Assembly (NCBI GenBank): GCA_049589355.1
Contig: JBAWAP010000135.1
Location: 1-21,315 of the forward strand
DNA: 21,315 nucleotides
Source: JBAWAP01 sp049589355
GTDB lineage: Bacteria > Chloroflexota > Anaerolineae > VGOG01
Direction: 5' to 3'
Within the stretch, counting starts at the first letter, position 1; each line of letters begins with the position of its first letter. Of the stretch, positions 1 to 7,043 are shown piece by piece. The translations under genes and the position numbers were made by a program. The notes beneath the pieces are model-generated. The model was not told the DNA's origin, did not search any database, and worked only from the letters and a program-made list of their open reading frames with translations.

Positions 1-875
1 CCATATGTCCCAGCGAAGAGGGTGTGGTCGGCAGCATAGTTCGGCGAGAGCACCAGGGCCAGGACGGACAGGTTGGTGAAGCCGGTGTTCACAGCGCTCC
101 AGGAGTCACCGCCGTCGGTGGACTGGAAGACCCCACCACCCCATGTCCCAGCAAAGAGGGTGTGGTCGCCAACATAGCCAGGCGAAAGGGCCAGGGCAAA
201 GACCTCCAAGTTGGTGATGCCGGTGTTCACGGCGCTCCAGGAAGCCCCGCCGCCGGTGGACTTGAAGACTCCGCCATCAGTCCCGGCAAAGAGGGTGCCG
301 TCGGTGGCATAACCTGGCGAAAGCGCCAGGGCATAGACATACAGGTTGGTGATGCCCGTGTTCGCGGCACTCCAGGAGGCCCCGCCGTCGGTGGACTTGA
401 AAACTCCACCGCTAAAGGTGCCGGTGAAGAGAGTGTGGTCGGTGACATAGCCCGGCGAAAGGGCCAAGGCATAGACGTTCGGGTTGGTAAGGCCGCTGTT
501 CACGGCGCTCCAGGAGGCCCCGCCATCGGTGGACTTGAAGACCACACCATCATATGTCCCGGCGAAGAGGGTGTGGTCGGCGGCATAGCCCGGCGAAATC
601 GCCAGGGCCTGGACCTTCAGGCTGGTAAGTCCGCTGTTCACGGCACTCCAGGAAGCCCCGCCATCGGCGGACTTGAAGACCCCGCCGTTATAGGTCCCGG
701 CGAAGAGGGTGTGGTCGGCGGCATAGCTTGGCGAGAGCACCAGGGCCCGAACACTGCCTCCCCATATCCCCTGGGAGCACTGGGTCCAGACGTTGTCCCC
801 GGCCAAAGCAGGGGTGGGATTCCCCGGCCCAGCCAGCAGGGCCAGGATAGTTAGAATAATCCACAAGCGTTTCAT
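1..875 (-). CDS. Secreted YCF48/BNR-type tandem-repeat protein (C-terminus off the window)
   Basis: The reading frame starts at ATG 875 with GGGAGGAAAAGACG upstream as ribosome binding site, and stays open to the window edge (291 codons seen). Residues 1-25 form a Sec signal peptide (charged MKR, hydrophobic core, ALA|G cleavage site), so the product is exported. The rest is a tandem repeat of about 46 residues with the pattern LSPxYAxDHTLFAGT, GGVFKSTDGGASW, SAVNTGxTN. The 'STDGGxSW' turn is the Asp-box/YCF48-like signature of beta-propellers. At least six copies are seen, spaced 138 bp (one interval 135 bp). Such proteins bind surfaces or polymers or act as assembly factors; the ligand cannot be told here. 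Family call is solid, function open. It lies downstream of thrC on the same strand with its own strong RBS. Confidence 0.85.
   Translation of the reverse strand, partial: MKRLWIILTILALLAGPGNPTPALAGDNVWTQCSQGIWGGSVRALVLSPSYAADHTLFAGTYNGGVFKSADGGASWSAVNSGLTSLKVQALAISPGYAADHTLFAGTYDGVVFKSTDGGASWSAVNSGLTNPNVYALALSPGYVTDHTLFTGTFSGGVFKSTDGGASWSAANTGITNLYVYALALSPGYATDGTLFAGTDGGVFKSTGGGASWSAVNTGITNLEVFALALSPGYVGDHTLFAGTWGGGVFQSTDGGDSWSAVNTGFTNLSVLALVLSPNYAADHTLFAGTY
13..837 (-). repeat. 138-bp tandem coding repeats (six or more units)
   Basis: The segment 'gcgaagagggtgtggtcgg' and close variants recur on the plus strand at 13, 151, 286, 424, 562 and 700. The spacing is 138, 135, 138, 138 and 138 bp. 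The repeats encode the 46-residue (one 45-residue) units of the secreted protein. High nucleotide identity between units suggests recent duplication or gene conversion, and makes the array liable to collapse in short-read assembly. Confidence 0.85.
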
Positions 876-913
876 CGTCTTTTCCTCCCTTCTATCTCAG
901 TTACCTCAGCTCA

Positions 914-939
914 AGCACGGGGCTATAAGCCGCCGTGCT
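914..939. repeat. Intergenic hairpin between thrC and the repeat-protein gene
   Basis: AGCACGG + GGCT, loop ATA, AGCC + CCGTGCT forms an 11-bp stem with a single bulge. No T-tract follows on either strand, so it is not a classical terminator. It could be a processing or REP-like site. Confidence 0.5.
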
Positions 940-950
940 GAAAGGACGAA

Positions 951-980
951 GCCCCCTTCGACAGGCTCAGGGCACCGCCT
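951..980. repeat. Copy of a dispersed 'CCTTCGACAGGCTCAGGG' repeat core
   Basis: The core CCTTCGACAGGCTCAGGG is flanked by short inverted GGGGGCT/AGCCCC arms. Related cores appear at 2475-2497 (CCCTTCGGCTTTGCTCAGGG on the minus strand) and 10746-10790. This motif class is scattered in intergenic and coding DNA of this genome; it overlaps the extreme 3' side of the thrC region. Confidence 0.5.
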
Positions 981-986
981 TCGGGG

Positions 987-2317
987 CTAGAAGAGCCCGC
1001 AGGGCTTGGTTCTCTCAGTCCGATGGCTTCCAGCCTCGGGCTCCTGCTTCGCGAGAGCCTCTCGCACCGCCGCCAGCGTGGGCTCGACGGTCAGCGGCCG
1101 GTTGGCGTAGGCGGGCGCGATGCCTTCCAGCTCGCCCCGGTGGTAGGCGATGGTCGCCTCGGGATCCTTGAGGAGGTAGCCGGTGAGGACCACAACCACC
1201 CTATGATCCCGCCGGATGACCCCAGCCTGGGTCAGCTTGCGGGCTCTGGCCACAGCGTCTGCAGAAGCCGGCTCGCAGCCGATGCCCGCCACATCTACCC
1301 TGGCCTTGGCATCCATGATCTCCTGATCGGTGGCCTCGGCTACCAGGCCGTTGGTCCAACGCAGGGCCCGCACCGCTCTGGGGTAGCTCACCGGGTCGCC
1401 AATGCGGATGGCCGTGGCTATGGTACGGGCCTCCACCCTCTCCCGTCGCTGGAAGCCTCCCAGGAAACTGCGGTAGAAGGGATTGGCTCCCTGAGCCTGG
1501 ACAGCGGCCAGGCGCGGCATTCGGCCGATGAGTCCCAACTCCTTTAGCTCATAGAGGGCCTTGCCGAAGGCGCTGGTATTGCCCAAATTGCCCGCCGGCA
1601 GGACGATCCAATCGGGTACTTCCCAACCCAATTGCTGCAGAGCCTCGAAGACGGTGCTCTTCTGTCCCTCCAGACGGAAGGGGTTGAGCGAATTCAGCAA
1701 GTAGATGCCCAGTTCGTCACAGGCCTGGCACACCAGCTTCATGGCAGCGTCAAAATCACCTATTACCTGCAGGGTCTTAGCCCCATAGGCCAGAGCCTGC
1801 GCTAGCTTTCCAAAGGCTATCTGCCACTGAGGGACGAAGACGATGGCTGCAAGCTCTGCCAGGGCCGCGTAGGCAGCCAAGGAGGCCGAGGTGTTGCCCG
1901 TGGAAGCACAGGCCACAGCCTGGCACCCCAGGAACTTGGCCTGGGTCACCCCCACGGTCATCCCCCGGTCCTTGAATGAACCCGTGGGGTTCTCACCCTC
2001 GTGCTTGAGATAGAGATCGTCCACCCCCAGCCAATTGTTCAAGCGAGGGCTGTGGTAGAGATTCGTGTTCCCTTCAGGGCGGGAGACAATTGCCCTCTCG
2101 TCCAAGGGCAGGACCAGTTCCCTATAACGCCAGACGCCGCTGGCGTAGGGCAGCACCGCATCTCCTAGGTGACTGTCGAAGAGCTCCCTGGATACCTGCT
2201 CTCGCAAGGAATCTAAGTCGTGTTCAACGTCCAGCAGGCCGCCACAGTCGCAGTTGTAGCGGATCTCCTGGGGGGATATTCCGCGCTGCAGGCAATGCAT
2301 CTCAGCTTGAAGGCCAC
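987..2317 (-). CDS. thrC: Threonine synthase, interrupted by a one-base frameshift at 2270-2275
   Basis: PLP enzyme that converts O-phosphohomoserine to threonine, last step of threonine synthesis, cytoplasmic. Visible motifs: GENPTGSFKDRGM with the Schiff-base Lys (about residue 116), the STGNTSAS phosphate loop, and PAGNLGN. I place the start at GTG 2317, preceded by GGGGGGAG and four A, because that frame reads KLRCIACSAEYPP, the first half of the N-terminal zinc ribbon. The second half (IRYNCDCGGLL) is in another frame. Adding one C to the run of six C (2270-2275) joins them exactly, giving about 443 residues with all four Cys. The uninterrupted frame upstream to 2534 is translated repeat DNA and is not the N-terminus. 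Lesion is probably a homopolymer error, but a true mutation is possible. A hairpin leader precedes the gene. Confidence 0.9.
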
Positions 2318-2329
2318 TTTTCTCCCCCC

Positions 2330-2371
2330 AAAAAATGACGTGAAGCCGCCTGTCCTTCGACAGACGGCTTC
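2330..2371 (-). promoter_or_regulatory. Attenuator-like hairpin and U-tract in the thrC leader
   Basis: On the minus-strand RNA, GAAGCCGUCUGUC pairs with GACAGGCGGCUUC around a GAAG loop (2342-2371). This is a 13-bp stem whose only non-Watson-Crick pair is a U-G wobble; on the plus strand the same position would be a C/A mismatch, so the fold is favoured in the thrC sense. A run of six U (2330-2335) follows after ACGUCA, and then the thrC ribosome binding site GGGGGGAG. The position suits transcriptional attenuation or protection of the leader. I see no T-box core motif or threonine-rich leader peptide. Confidence 0.45.
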
Positions 2372-2452
2372 GTCGTTGGGACCGCGACGTCCGAGCTTTG
2401 TCCATCTCGAATGATGCAAAGCCCTCTCCATCCCCCGCCTCGCTCCGCTCGT

Positions 2453-2512
2453 CCCCCTTCCTCCCCCAATTCTTGCCCTGAGCAAAGCCGAAGGGTTGGG
2501 AGAGGAAGGGGG
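2453..2512. repeat. Palindromic repeat element upstream of thrC
   Basis: Arms CCCCCTTCCTCCCCCAA (2453-2469) and TTGGGAGAGGAAGGGGG (2496-2512) are inverted copies matching at 16 of 17 positions. The 26-nt loop carries the 'CCTGAGCAAAGCCGAAGG' form of the dispersed repeat core. More C/G-runs flank it on both sides (to about 2440 and 2530). It occupies most of the 223-nt gap between thrC and the gene upstream. Confidence 0.7.
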
Positions 2513-2540
2513 TTGGGGGGAAGGGGAGGGCCAATCCTTG

Positions 2541-3560
2541 TCATTTATACTGACCCAAGAAGGCCATCATCTCAGGGTCGTCGGCAAACTCCTCTCCCAG
2601 AAGCACAACCTCCCCCTTGTAGCTAGCCACTGTGCCTTGGCTATCTATATCCAGACTAACTACCCCAATCCACCTGCCCTGATAGCCCGCCTGAGCAATC
2701 AGGGTGCCGCTCGCCTCGTCCCATAAGGGCGGGTTCAGGACGTCGCGAGACTGGCCTCCGACGATGAGGTCAATCCCCTTCACCTCGCTGGCCATCTGCA
2801 AATCCACCCCCATGCCCAGGTGGGAGAGAACGATGATGATGTCCGCTTCCTTGCTCACCTTGTCCATGAGCTGCTCGAGCGCTTCCAGCGGGCTAAGGAC
2901 AACGATGGCTTCGCCCGCTGCCTGAGCTGCCTCCTGGTTCGTCAGGCCAATGATGGCTGCCTTGTGATCCCCGATCTTCTTAATAACGTAAGGCGTAGTG
3001 AACAATTGTTCCGTCCCCGCAATCACCACGTTGGCCGAGAGGATAGGGAAATTGGCTTCCTCCATGCGCTGACGCAGCACATCGAGGCCCAGCCCGAAGT
3101 CCTGGTCGCCCAGGACCATAGCATCATAACCCAGCAGATTCATGGCCTCCACGATGACCTGGCCCTGTGTTTGTTGGGCCAGATCGTCGCCCAAGAGGGT
3201 ATTACCCCCATCCAGCAACAGAACGTTCTCCGAGGCATTGCGTTCCTCTTTAACCTTTGTGGCCCGCCGGGCCAGCCCCCCTTTGGGGGGCCTTCAACCG
3301 CAGGGTTCGGTGAAGCCCAGCGTATCGTTGGTGTGCAGGACGGTTAGCTCCAGAGGCCGCGGTATGGGAGTTGGAGTGGGCACAGGGGTGGGAGTGTTAG
3401 TCGGCGGGGGTGCGGGCGTGTCCGTGGGTGCGAGCATGGGCGTGTTTGTGGGCACAGGTAACGGGTTCGTGCTCGGATTGGGTGTAGGTGAGTTGCAGCC
3501 AAAAAGGGCCAAAGCCGTAGTCGCCAACGCGACGAACACCACGAACTTGATTCTAGGCAT
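2541..3560 (-). CDS. Lipoprotein of the 5'-nucleotidase/metallophosphoesterase superfamily with in-frame TGA (candidate selenocysteine)
   Basis: Start at ATG 3560, the second of two adjacent ATGs, gives GGAGG a 6-nt spacing. Residues 1-22 are a lipoprotein signal ending in the lipobox LFGC (C22). A Pro/Thr linker follows (about 23-70), then the phosphoesterase core beginning LTVLHTND. At codon 89 (3294-3296) a TGA interrupts the frame directly after EPCG; the same frame continues without shift into GGLARRATKVKEE, VLLLDGGNTL and on to a TAA at 2541, 339 codons in all. In relatives I recall a Cys at this place (EPCGC...GGLARR), so Sec or a lost Cys are both possible. The usual metal motifs are altered: ND-x-H lacks His, GNHE is GDQD, GHSH is GQSR. 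No C-terminal 5'-nucleotidase domain. It is transcribed from the promoter at 3619-3647. Confidence 0.75.
3261..3296 (-). promoter_or_regulatory. Possible bacterial SECIS-like stem-loop after the in-frame TGA
   Basis: In the mRNA, counting from the first base after UGA, nucleotides 21-25 (GGCCC) pair with 29-33 (GGGCC) around a GGC loop, extended by a U20-A34 pair. This fits the general bacterial SECIS description (small apical loop with an early G, some 16-37 nt from UGA). A competing hairpin CCCCCC/AAA/GGGGGG lies closer to the UGA. These bases also encode GGLARRA, so the stem may be incidental. No selA, selB, selC or selD is present in the window. Confidence 0.3.
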
Positions 3561-3618
3561 CATCTTCCTCCAGAGTGTATCCAAAAATCAGAGTGCGGCC
3601 TTGAGGCCGCCACGTCAT

Positions 3619-3647
3619 AGTATAATCTACCAGGGACAAAATGTCAA
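3619..3647 (-). promoter_or_regulatory. Sigma-70-type promoter for the lipoprotein gene
   Basis: TTGACA (3647-3642), 17-nt spacer, TATACT (3624-3619) on the minus strand. The match to consensus is near perfect. Transcription would start near 3612, just before a GCGGCC/TTGA/GGCCGC hairpin (3595-3610) in the 5' leader of the gene starting at 3560. Confidence 0.75.
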
Positions 3648-3669
3648 AAGAAGCGGACCAATGTCTAGC

Positions 3670-3698
3670 TGGACAAAGGCAGCCAAGTCAAGTATAAT
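3670..3698 (+). promoter_or_regulatory. Sigma-70-type promoter for uvrB
   Basis: TGGACA (3670-3675), 17-nt spacer, TATAAT (3693-3698) on the plus strand. The leader to the ATG at 3716 is very short and contains the GAGGTG ribosome binding site. I see no obvious LexA-type palindrome, so SOS control cannot be claimed. Confidence 0.7.
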
Positions 3699-3715
3699 TC
3701 TACTTGAGGTGAAAG

Positions 3716-5737
3716 ATGCCAGAATTCAGACTCGTTTCCGATTTCCAACCCACCGGCGACCAACCCAAGGCTATCGAGAAGCTGATGGAGGGAATCCACA
3801 AGGGATATAAACATCAGACACTGCTCGGGGCTACGGCCACGGGCAAGACCTACGTCATGGCTCAGGTCATCGAGCGAGTGCAGCGGCCAACCCTCGTCCT
3901 CGCTCATAACAAAACCCTCGCCGCCCAGCTCTACGCCGAGTTCAAGGAGTTCTTCCCCCACAGCGCCGTAGAGTATTTCGTTAGCTACTACGACTACTAC
4001 CAGCCCGAAGCCTATGTGCCCAAGCACGACCTCTACATTGAGAAGGATGCCTCCATCAACGACGAGATAGACCGCCTGCGGTTGGCGGCCACCTCAGCCC
4101 TATTCTCCCGCCACGATGTGGTTATCGTGGCCTCGGTCTCCTGTATCTACGGCATCGGGGACCCCGAAGAGTATGGCAAGGTGGTGGTCAGCCTGCACCG
4201 GGGGGAAACTCGCAGGCGAGACAAGGTGCTGCGCCACCTGGTGGACATTCACTACGAGCGCAACGACCTGGACCTCGCCCGCGGCCGTTTCCGGGTGCGG
4301 GGTGACACCCTGGAGGTCTTCCCCGCCTACAGCGACCTGGCCTACCGGGTGGAGTTCTGGGGCGACGAAATAGACCGCATCACCGAGATCGAGCCCCTGA
4401 CCGGGGAAGTGCTGACCGAGCACCCCGCCATCGCCATCTACCCGGCCAAGCACTTCATCACCCCTCAGGAGAAGCTGACTCTGGCCCTGCGGGACATCCA
4501 GGTAGAATTGGAAGAGCGCCTGATGGAGCTCCAGGCCCAGGGGAAGCTCCTGGAAGCCCAGCGTCTGGAGCAACGCACCAAATACGACCTGGAGATGTTA
4601 CGCGAGGTCGGCTACTGTGCTGGCATCGAGAACTACTCTCGCCACCTCTCCCAGCGCCCGCCCGGCAGCCCCCCGTGGACCCTTCTGGACTACTTTCCCG
4701 ATGAATTCCTGCTCTTCATTGACGAGTCCCACATGACCATCCCCCAGGTGCGGGGAATGTACCACGGCGACATCTCGCGCAAGAACACCCTGGTGGAGTA
4801 TGGCTTCCGGCTGCCCAGCGCCCTGGACAACCGCCCCCTGAGCTTCAAGGAATTCGAAAAACGGGTCAACCAGGTCATCTACACCTCGGCCACGCCGGGG
4901 CCCTACGAGCTGGAACACTCAGCCCAGGTGGTGGAACAGATCATCCGCCCCACCGGCCTGGTAGACCCCCAGGTCACAGTCAAGCCGGTCAAGGGCCAGA
5001 TAGACGACCTGATCCACCAGATTGACCAGCGGGTCAAGCAGGGGGAGCGGGCGCTGGTGACCACCCTCACCAAGCGCATGGCCGAGGACCTGGCCGATTA
5101 CCTGGCTGAGATGGGGATCAAGGTCCACTACCTGCACTCGGAGGTCCAGACCATCGAGCGAGTGGAGATACTGCGGGACCTGCGTCTGGGCGTTTATGAC
5201 GTAGTGGTGGGGATAAACCTACTCCGGGAGGGATTGGATCTGCCCGAAGTCTCACTGGTAGCGATCCTTGATGCCGATAAGGAGGGCTTCCTGAGAAGTG
5301 ACCAGGCCCTCATCCAGACCATCGGCCGGGCAGCCCGCCACGTGAACGGCCAGGTGATCATGTACGCCGACGGGCTCACCGACTCCATGAAGCGGGCCAT
5401 TGACGAAACCGACCGTCGGCGCAGCGTCCAGACGGCTTACAACGTAGAGCACAGTATCGAGCCCCGGAGCATCGTCAAGGAAGTGCGCGACCTGACCGAC
5501 CGCGTGCGGGCCGTGGCCGAGGAGCGAGCCGAGTACCGGGTGGCCGCGGAGATACCCAAGCACGAGCTGGTCCGTTTGATCAAGGAGCTAGAGAAGCAGA
5601 TGAAAGCTGCCGCCCAGGCGCTGGAGTTCGAGAAGGCGGCCCTCCTGCGCGACCAAATCTTCGATCTGCGCCGGGAACTGGCGGACATGGAAGAAGACGT
5701 GCCCGAGTGGGAGCGAGTGAGAAAACTGGGGCATTAA
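3716..5737 (+). CDS. uvrB: Excinuclease ABC subunit B
   Basis: DNA-damage verification helicase of nucleotide excision repair; it takes over the lesion from UvrA and recruits UvrC. The 673 residues match the usual family length. Visible: Walker A GATATGKT (residues 38-45; the more common form is GxTGxGKT), the beta-hairpin YYDYYQPEAYVP (about 91-102) that locks onto DNA, the IDESH Walker B box (about 334-338), helicase motifs VVVGINLLREGLDLPEV and QTIGRAARH, and the C-terminal UVR domain (about 620-660) that contacts UvrC. Start ATG 3716 follows GAGGTGAAAG. No uvrA or uvrC is nearby. Very secure. Confidence 0.98.
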   Translation: MPEFRLVSDFQPTGDQPKAIEKLMEGIHKGYKHQTLLGATATGKTYVMAQVIERVQRPTLVLAHNKTLAAQLYAEFKEFFPHSAVEYFVSYYDYYQPEAYVPKHDLYIEKDASINDEIDRLRLAATSALFSRHDVVIVASVSCIYGIGDPEEYGKVVVSLHRGETRRRDKVLRHLVDIHYERNDLDLARGRFRVRGDTLEVFPAYSDLAYRVEFWGDEIDRITEIEPLTGEVLTEHPAIAIYPAKHFITPQEKLTLALRDIQVELEERLMELQAQGKLLEAQRLEQRTKYDLEMLREVGYCAGIENYSRHLSQRPPGSPPWTLLDYFPDEFLLFIDESHMTIPQVRGMYHGDISRKNTLVEYGFRLPSALDNRPLSFKEFEKRVNQVIYTSATPGPYELEHSAQVVEQIIRPTGLVDPQVTVKPVKGQIDDLIHQIDQRVKQGERALVTTLTKRMAEDLADYLAEMGIKVHYLHSEVQTIERVEILRDLRLGVYDVVVGINLLREGLDLPEVSLVAILDADKEGFLRSDQALIQTIGRAARHVNGQVIMYADGLTDSMKRAIDETDRRRSVQTAYNVEHSIEPRSIVKEVRDLTDRVRAVAEERAEYRVAAEIPKHELVRLIKELEKQMKAAAQALEFEKAALLRDQIFDLRRELADMEEDVPEWERVRKLGH

Positions 5738-5754
5738 TGAAGGCAAGATTTACA

Positions 5755-5800
5755 GGAGTGCGGACGCAAGTCCGTCCCCGCAGGCTTGCGCCTGCACTCC
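5755..5800. repeat. 46-nt palindromic repeat after uvrB
   Basis: The outer arms GGAGTGC (5755-5761) and GCACTCC (5794-5800) enclose GGAC-GCAA-GTCC and GCAGGC-TTGC-GCCTGC, so the whole unit can fold as a cruciform or three-way structure. No T-run follows, so it resembles a REP-type unit more than a terminator, though it may still stabilise the uvrB mRNA end. Confidence 0.65.
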
Positions 5801-5828
5801 CCTTAATGATAGCAGGAGGTGTGAAGCG

Positions 5829-6023
5829 ATGAGAAGAACACAGGCTTGTCCGCCTGAGGAACTGCACGAAGAGATGGAGATTGTGCCGGGAGAGGGGAAA
5901 GAGCTTAGTGAGGAGGAGCTAAAAAATCACCCCCTGTACCAAATCATCGGCATGTGTTCCAGCGGCCTCGGAGATGGAGCTGAGAATCATGACTATTACC
6001 TCTACGGAGAAAATCTGTCCTAA
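5829..6023 (+). CDS. Small antitoxin-like protein (64 aa), no toxin partner next to it
   Basis: ATG 5829 is preceded by AGGAGGTGTGAAGCG, a strong ribosome binding site, so this short frame is probably translated. The N-terminus is acidic (EEMEIVPGEGKELSEEELK). The C-terminal half reads HPLYQIIGMCSSGLGDGAENHDYYLYGE. That ending resembles the short tail often seen in VapB-like antitoxins of PIN toxins in Chloroflexota and cyanobacteria (pattern PLxxIxGxxxSGLxDxxxxHDxYLY), which is recalled knowledge and not a search result. No PIN gene follows; the next gene is the radical SAM enzyme, which overlaps its 3' end by 35 nt. It may be an orphan antitoxin or a leader ORF coupling translation of the radical SAM gene. 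Confidence 0.6.
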   Translation: MRRTQACPPEELHEEMEIVPGEGKELSEEELKNHPLYQIIGMCSSGLGDGAENHDYYLYGENLS

Positions 6024-6999
6024 TTGTGATGCGACTGTGAGAGGAGAAGAGATACTTCCCAGCTACCTCAACTTATACCGCAATGGTGAACTGGCCCGCC
6101 GCATTGAGCGGGCCTATGCTTGCTTGGAGGATTGCCGCCTCTGCCCGCGCGAGTGCGGGGTGAACCGCCTTCAAGGGAAGCAGGGTTTTTGCCGGGCAGG
6201 GGCGGAGCCCAAGGTGGCCAGTTGGAACGTGCACCCCTGGGAGGAGCCGCCCATCAGCGGGAGCCGCGGTTCGGGCACCATTTTCTTCTCCAGTTGTACC
6301 GGCCGCTGCCTCTTCTGTCAGAACTATCCCATCAGCCAACTGGGGATGGGCAACGAGGTGTCCGTTGAACGTCTGGCGGAGATGATGCTGGAGCTGCAAC
6401 GCAGGGGCTGCCATAACATCAACCTGGTAACACCGACTCACTTCGTGCCCCAGATCCTGGCTGCCCTACCCTACGCCATCGAGAGGGGCCTCCGCCTCCC
6501 TCTGGTCTACAACACCAGCGGCTACGAGACGGTGGAAGTGCTGGAGCTCCTCGAAGGCGTGGTGGATATCTACTTGCCCGACGCCAAGTACGCCGACGAC
6601 GAAACCGCTCGCCGCCTGTCGGGCTTCGTGCACTACGTGGAGGCCAACCGCGCTGCTCTCAAAGAGATGTACCGCCAGGTGGGCGAAGAGCTGATTCTGG
6701 ACGACGGAGGCATTGCCCGGCGGGGCCTCATCGTCCGTCACCTGGTCTTACCCGACGGCCTGGCAGGCACGCGAAAAGTGCTGCGCTGGCTCGCCGAGAA
6801 CTTATCACCTCGCGTTCACGTCAGCCTGATGGATCAGTACTTTCCCGCTCATAAGGCCGTAGGCCACCCCATCCTGGGACGCAAGATCACTGCTGAGGAG
6901 TACGAGGAGGCATTGAGTGCTTTCGATGAGGCAGGGCTGGAGAATGGGTGGAGGCAGGAACACGACGAGTGTCTGGACGATGCTTACCTTATCCACTAG
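5989..6999 (+). CDS. PflA-like radical SAM protein (COG1313/PflX type)
   Basis: Radical SAM enzyme of the group annotated as putative pyruvate-formate-lyase activating protein; its true substrate is unknown. The 4Fe-4S site is C103-x3-C107-x2-C110 (CTGRCLFC). Before it lie ICPNC (10-13) and a Cys-rich segment (C45, C49, C52, C56, C68) that could bind a second cluster or zinc. The C-terminal half has VDIYLPDAKY and HVSLMDQYFPA, typical of this group. I prefer ATG 5989 (GGAG 9 nt upstream) to ATG 5974, giving 336 residues. It overlaps the preceding small ORF, so translation may be coupled. No pyruvate formate lyase gene is nearby, which argues against a simple PFL-activase role. Confidence 0.88.
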   Translation: MTITSTEKICPNCDATVRGEEILPSYLNLYRNGELARRIERAYACLEDCRLCPRECGVNRLQGKQGFCRAGAEPKVASWNVHPWEEPPISGSRGSGTIFFSSCTGRCLFCQNYPISQLGMGNEVSVERLAEMMLELQRRGCHNINLVTPTHFVPQILAALPYAIERGLRLPLVYNTSGYETVEVLELLEGVVDIYLPDAKYADDETARRLSGFVHYVEANRAALKEMYRQVGEELILDDGGIARRGLIVRHLVLPDGLAGTRKVLRWLAENLSPRVHVSLMDQYFPAHKAVGHPILGRKITAEEYEEALSAFDEAGLENGWRQEHDECLDDAYLIH

Positions 7000-7043
7000 G
7001 TGGTTTGAGGATGTACGGTGATGATCTTGGTATTCAATTGTTC

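Noticed and set aside
13..720. CRISPR array from regularly spaced repeats
   Set aside because: The similarity covers the full 138-bp unit with no unique spacers, and it encodes a periodic protein.
24..854. A 276-codon open frame on the plus strand
   Set aside because: It is antisense to the tandem-repeat protein. The 138-bp repeats keep the opposite frame open; the minus-strand frame has the signal peptide, RBS and recognisable repeat motif.
2318..2410. T-box riboswitch before thrC
   Set aside because: No GGUGGNACCGCG-type core or specifier loop is visible; only the terminator-like hairpin is supported.
2318..2534. N-terminal extension of threonine synthase from ATG 2534
   Set aside because: It translates palindromic repeat DNA and the leader hairpin, and the zinc-ribbon start lies in another frame from GTG 2317.
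3294..3296. Alternative genetic code reading TGA as an amino acid throughout
   Set aside because: TGA serves as a normal stop in other genes here, for example those ending at 13048, 14511, 14855 and 17908.
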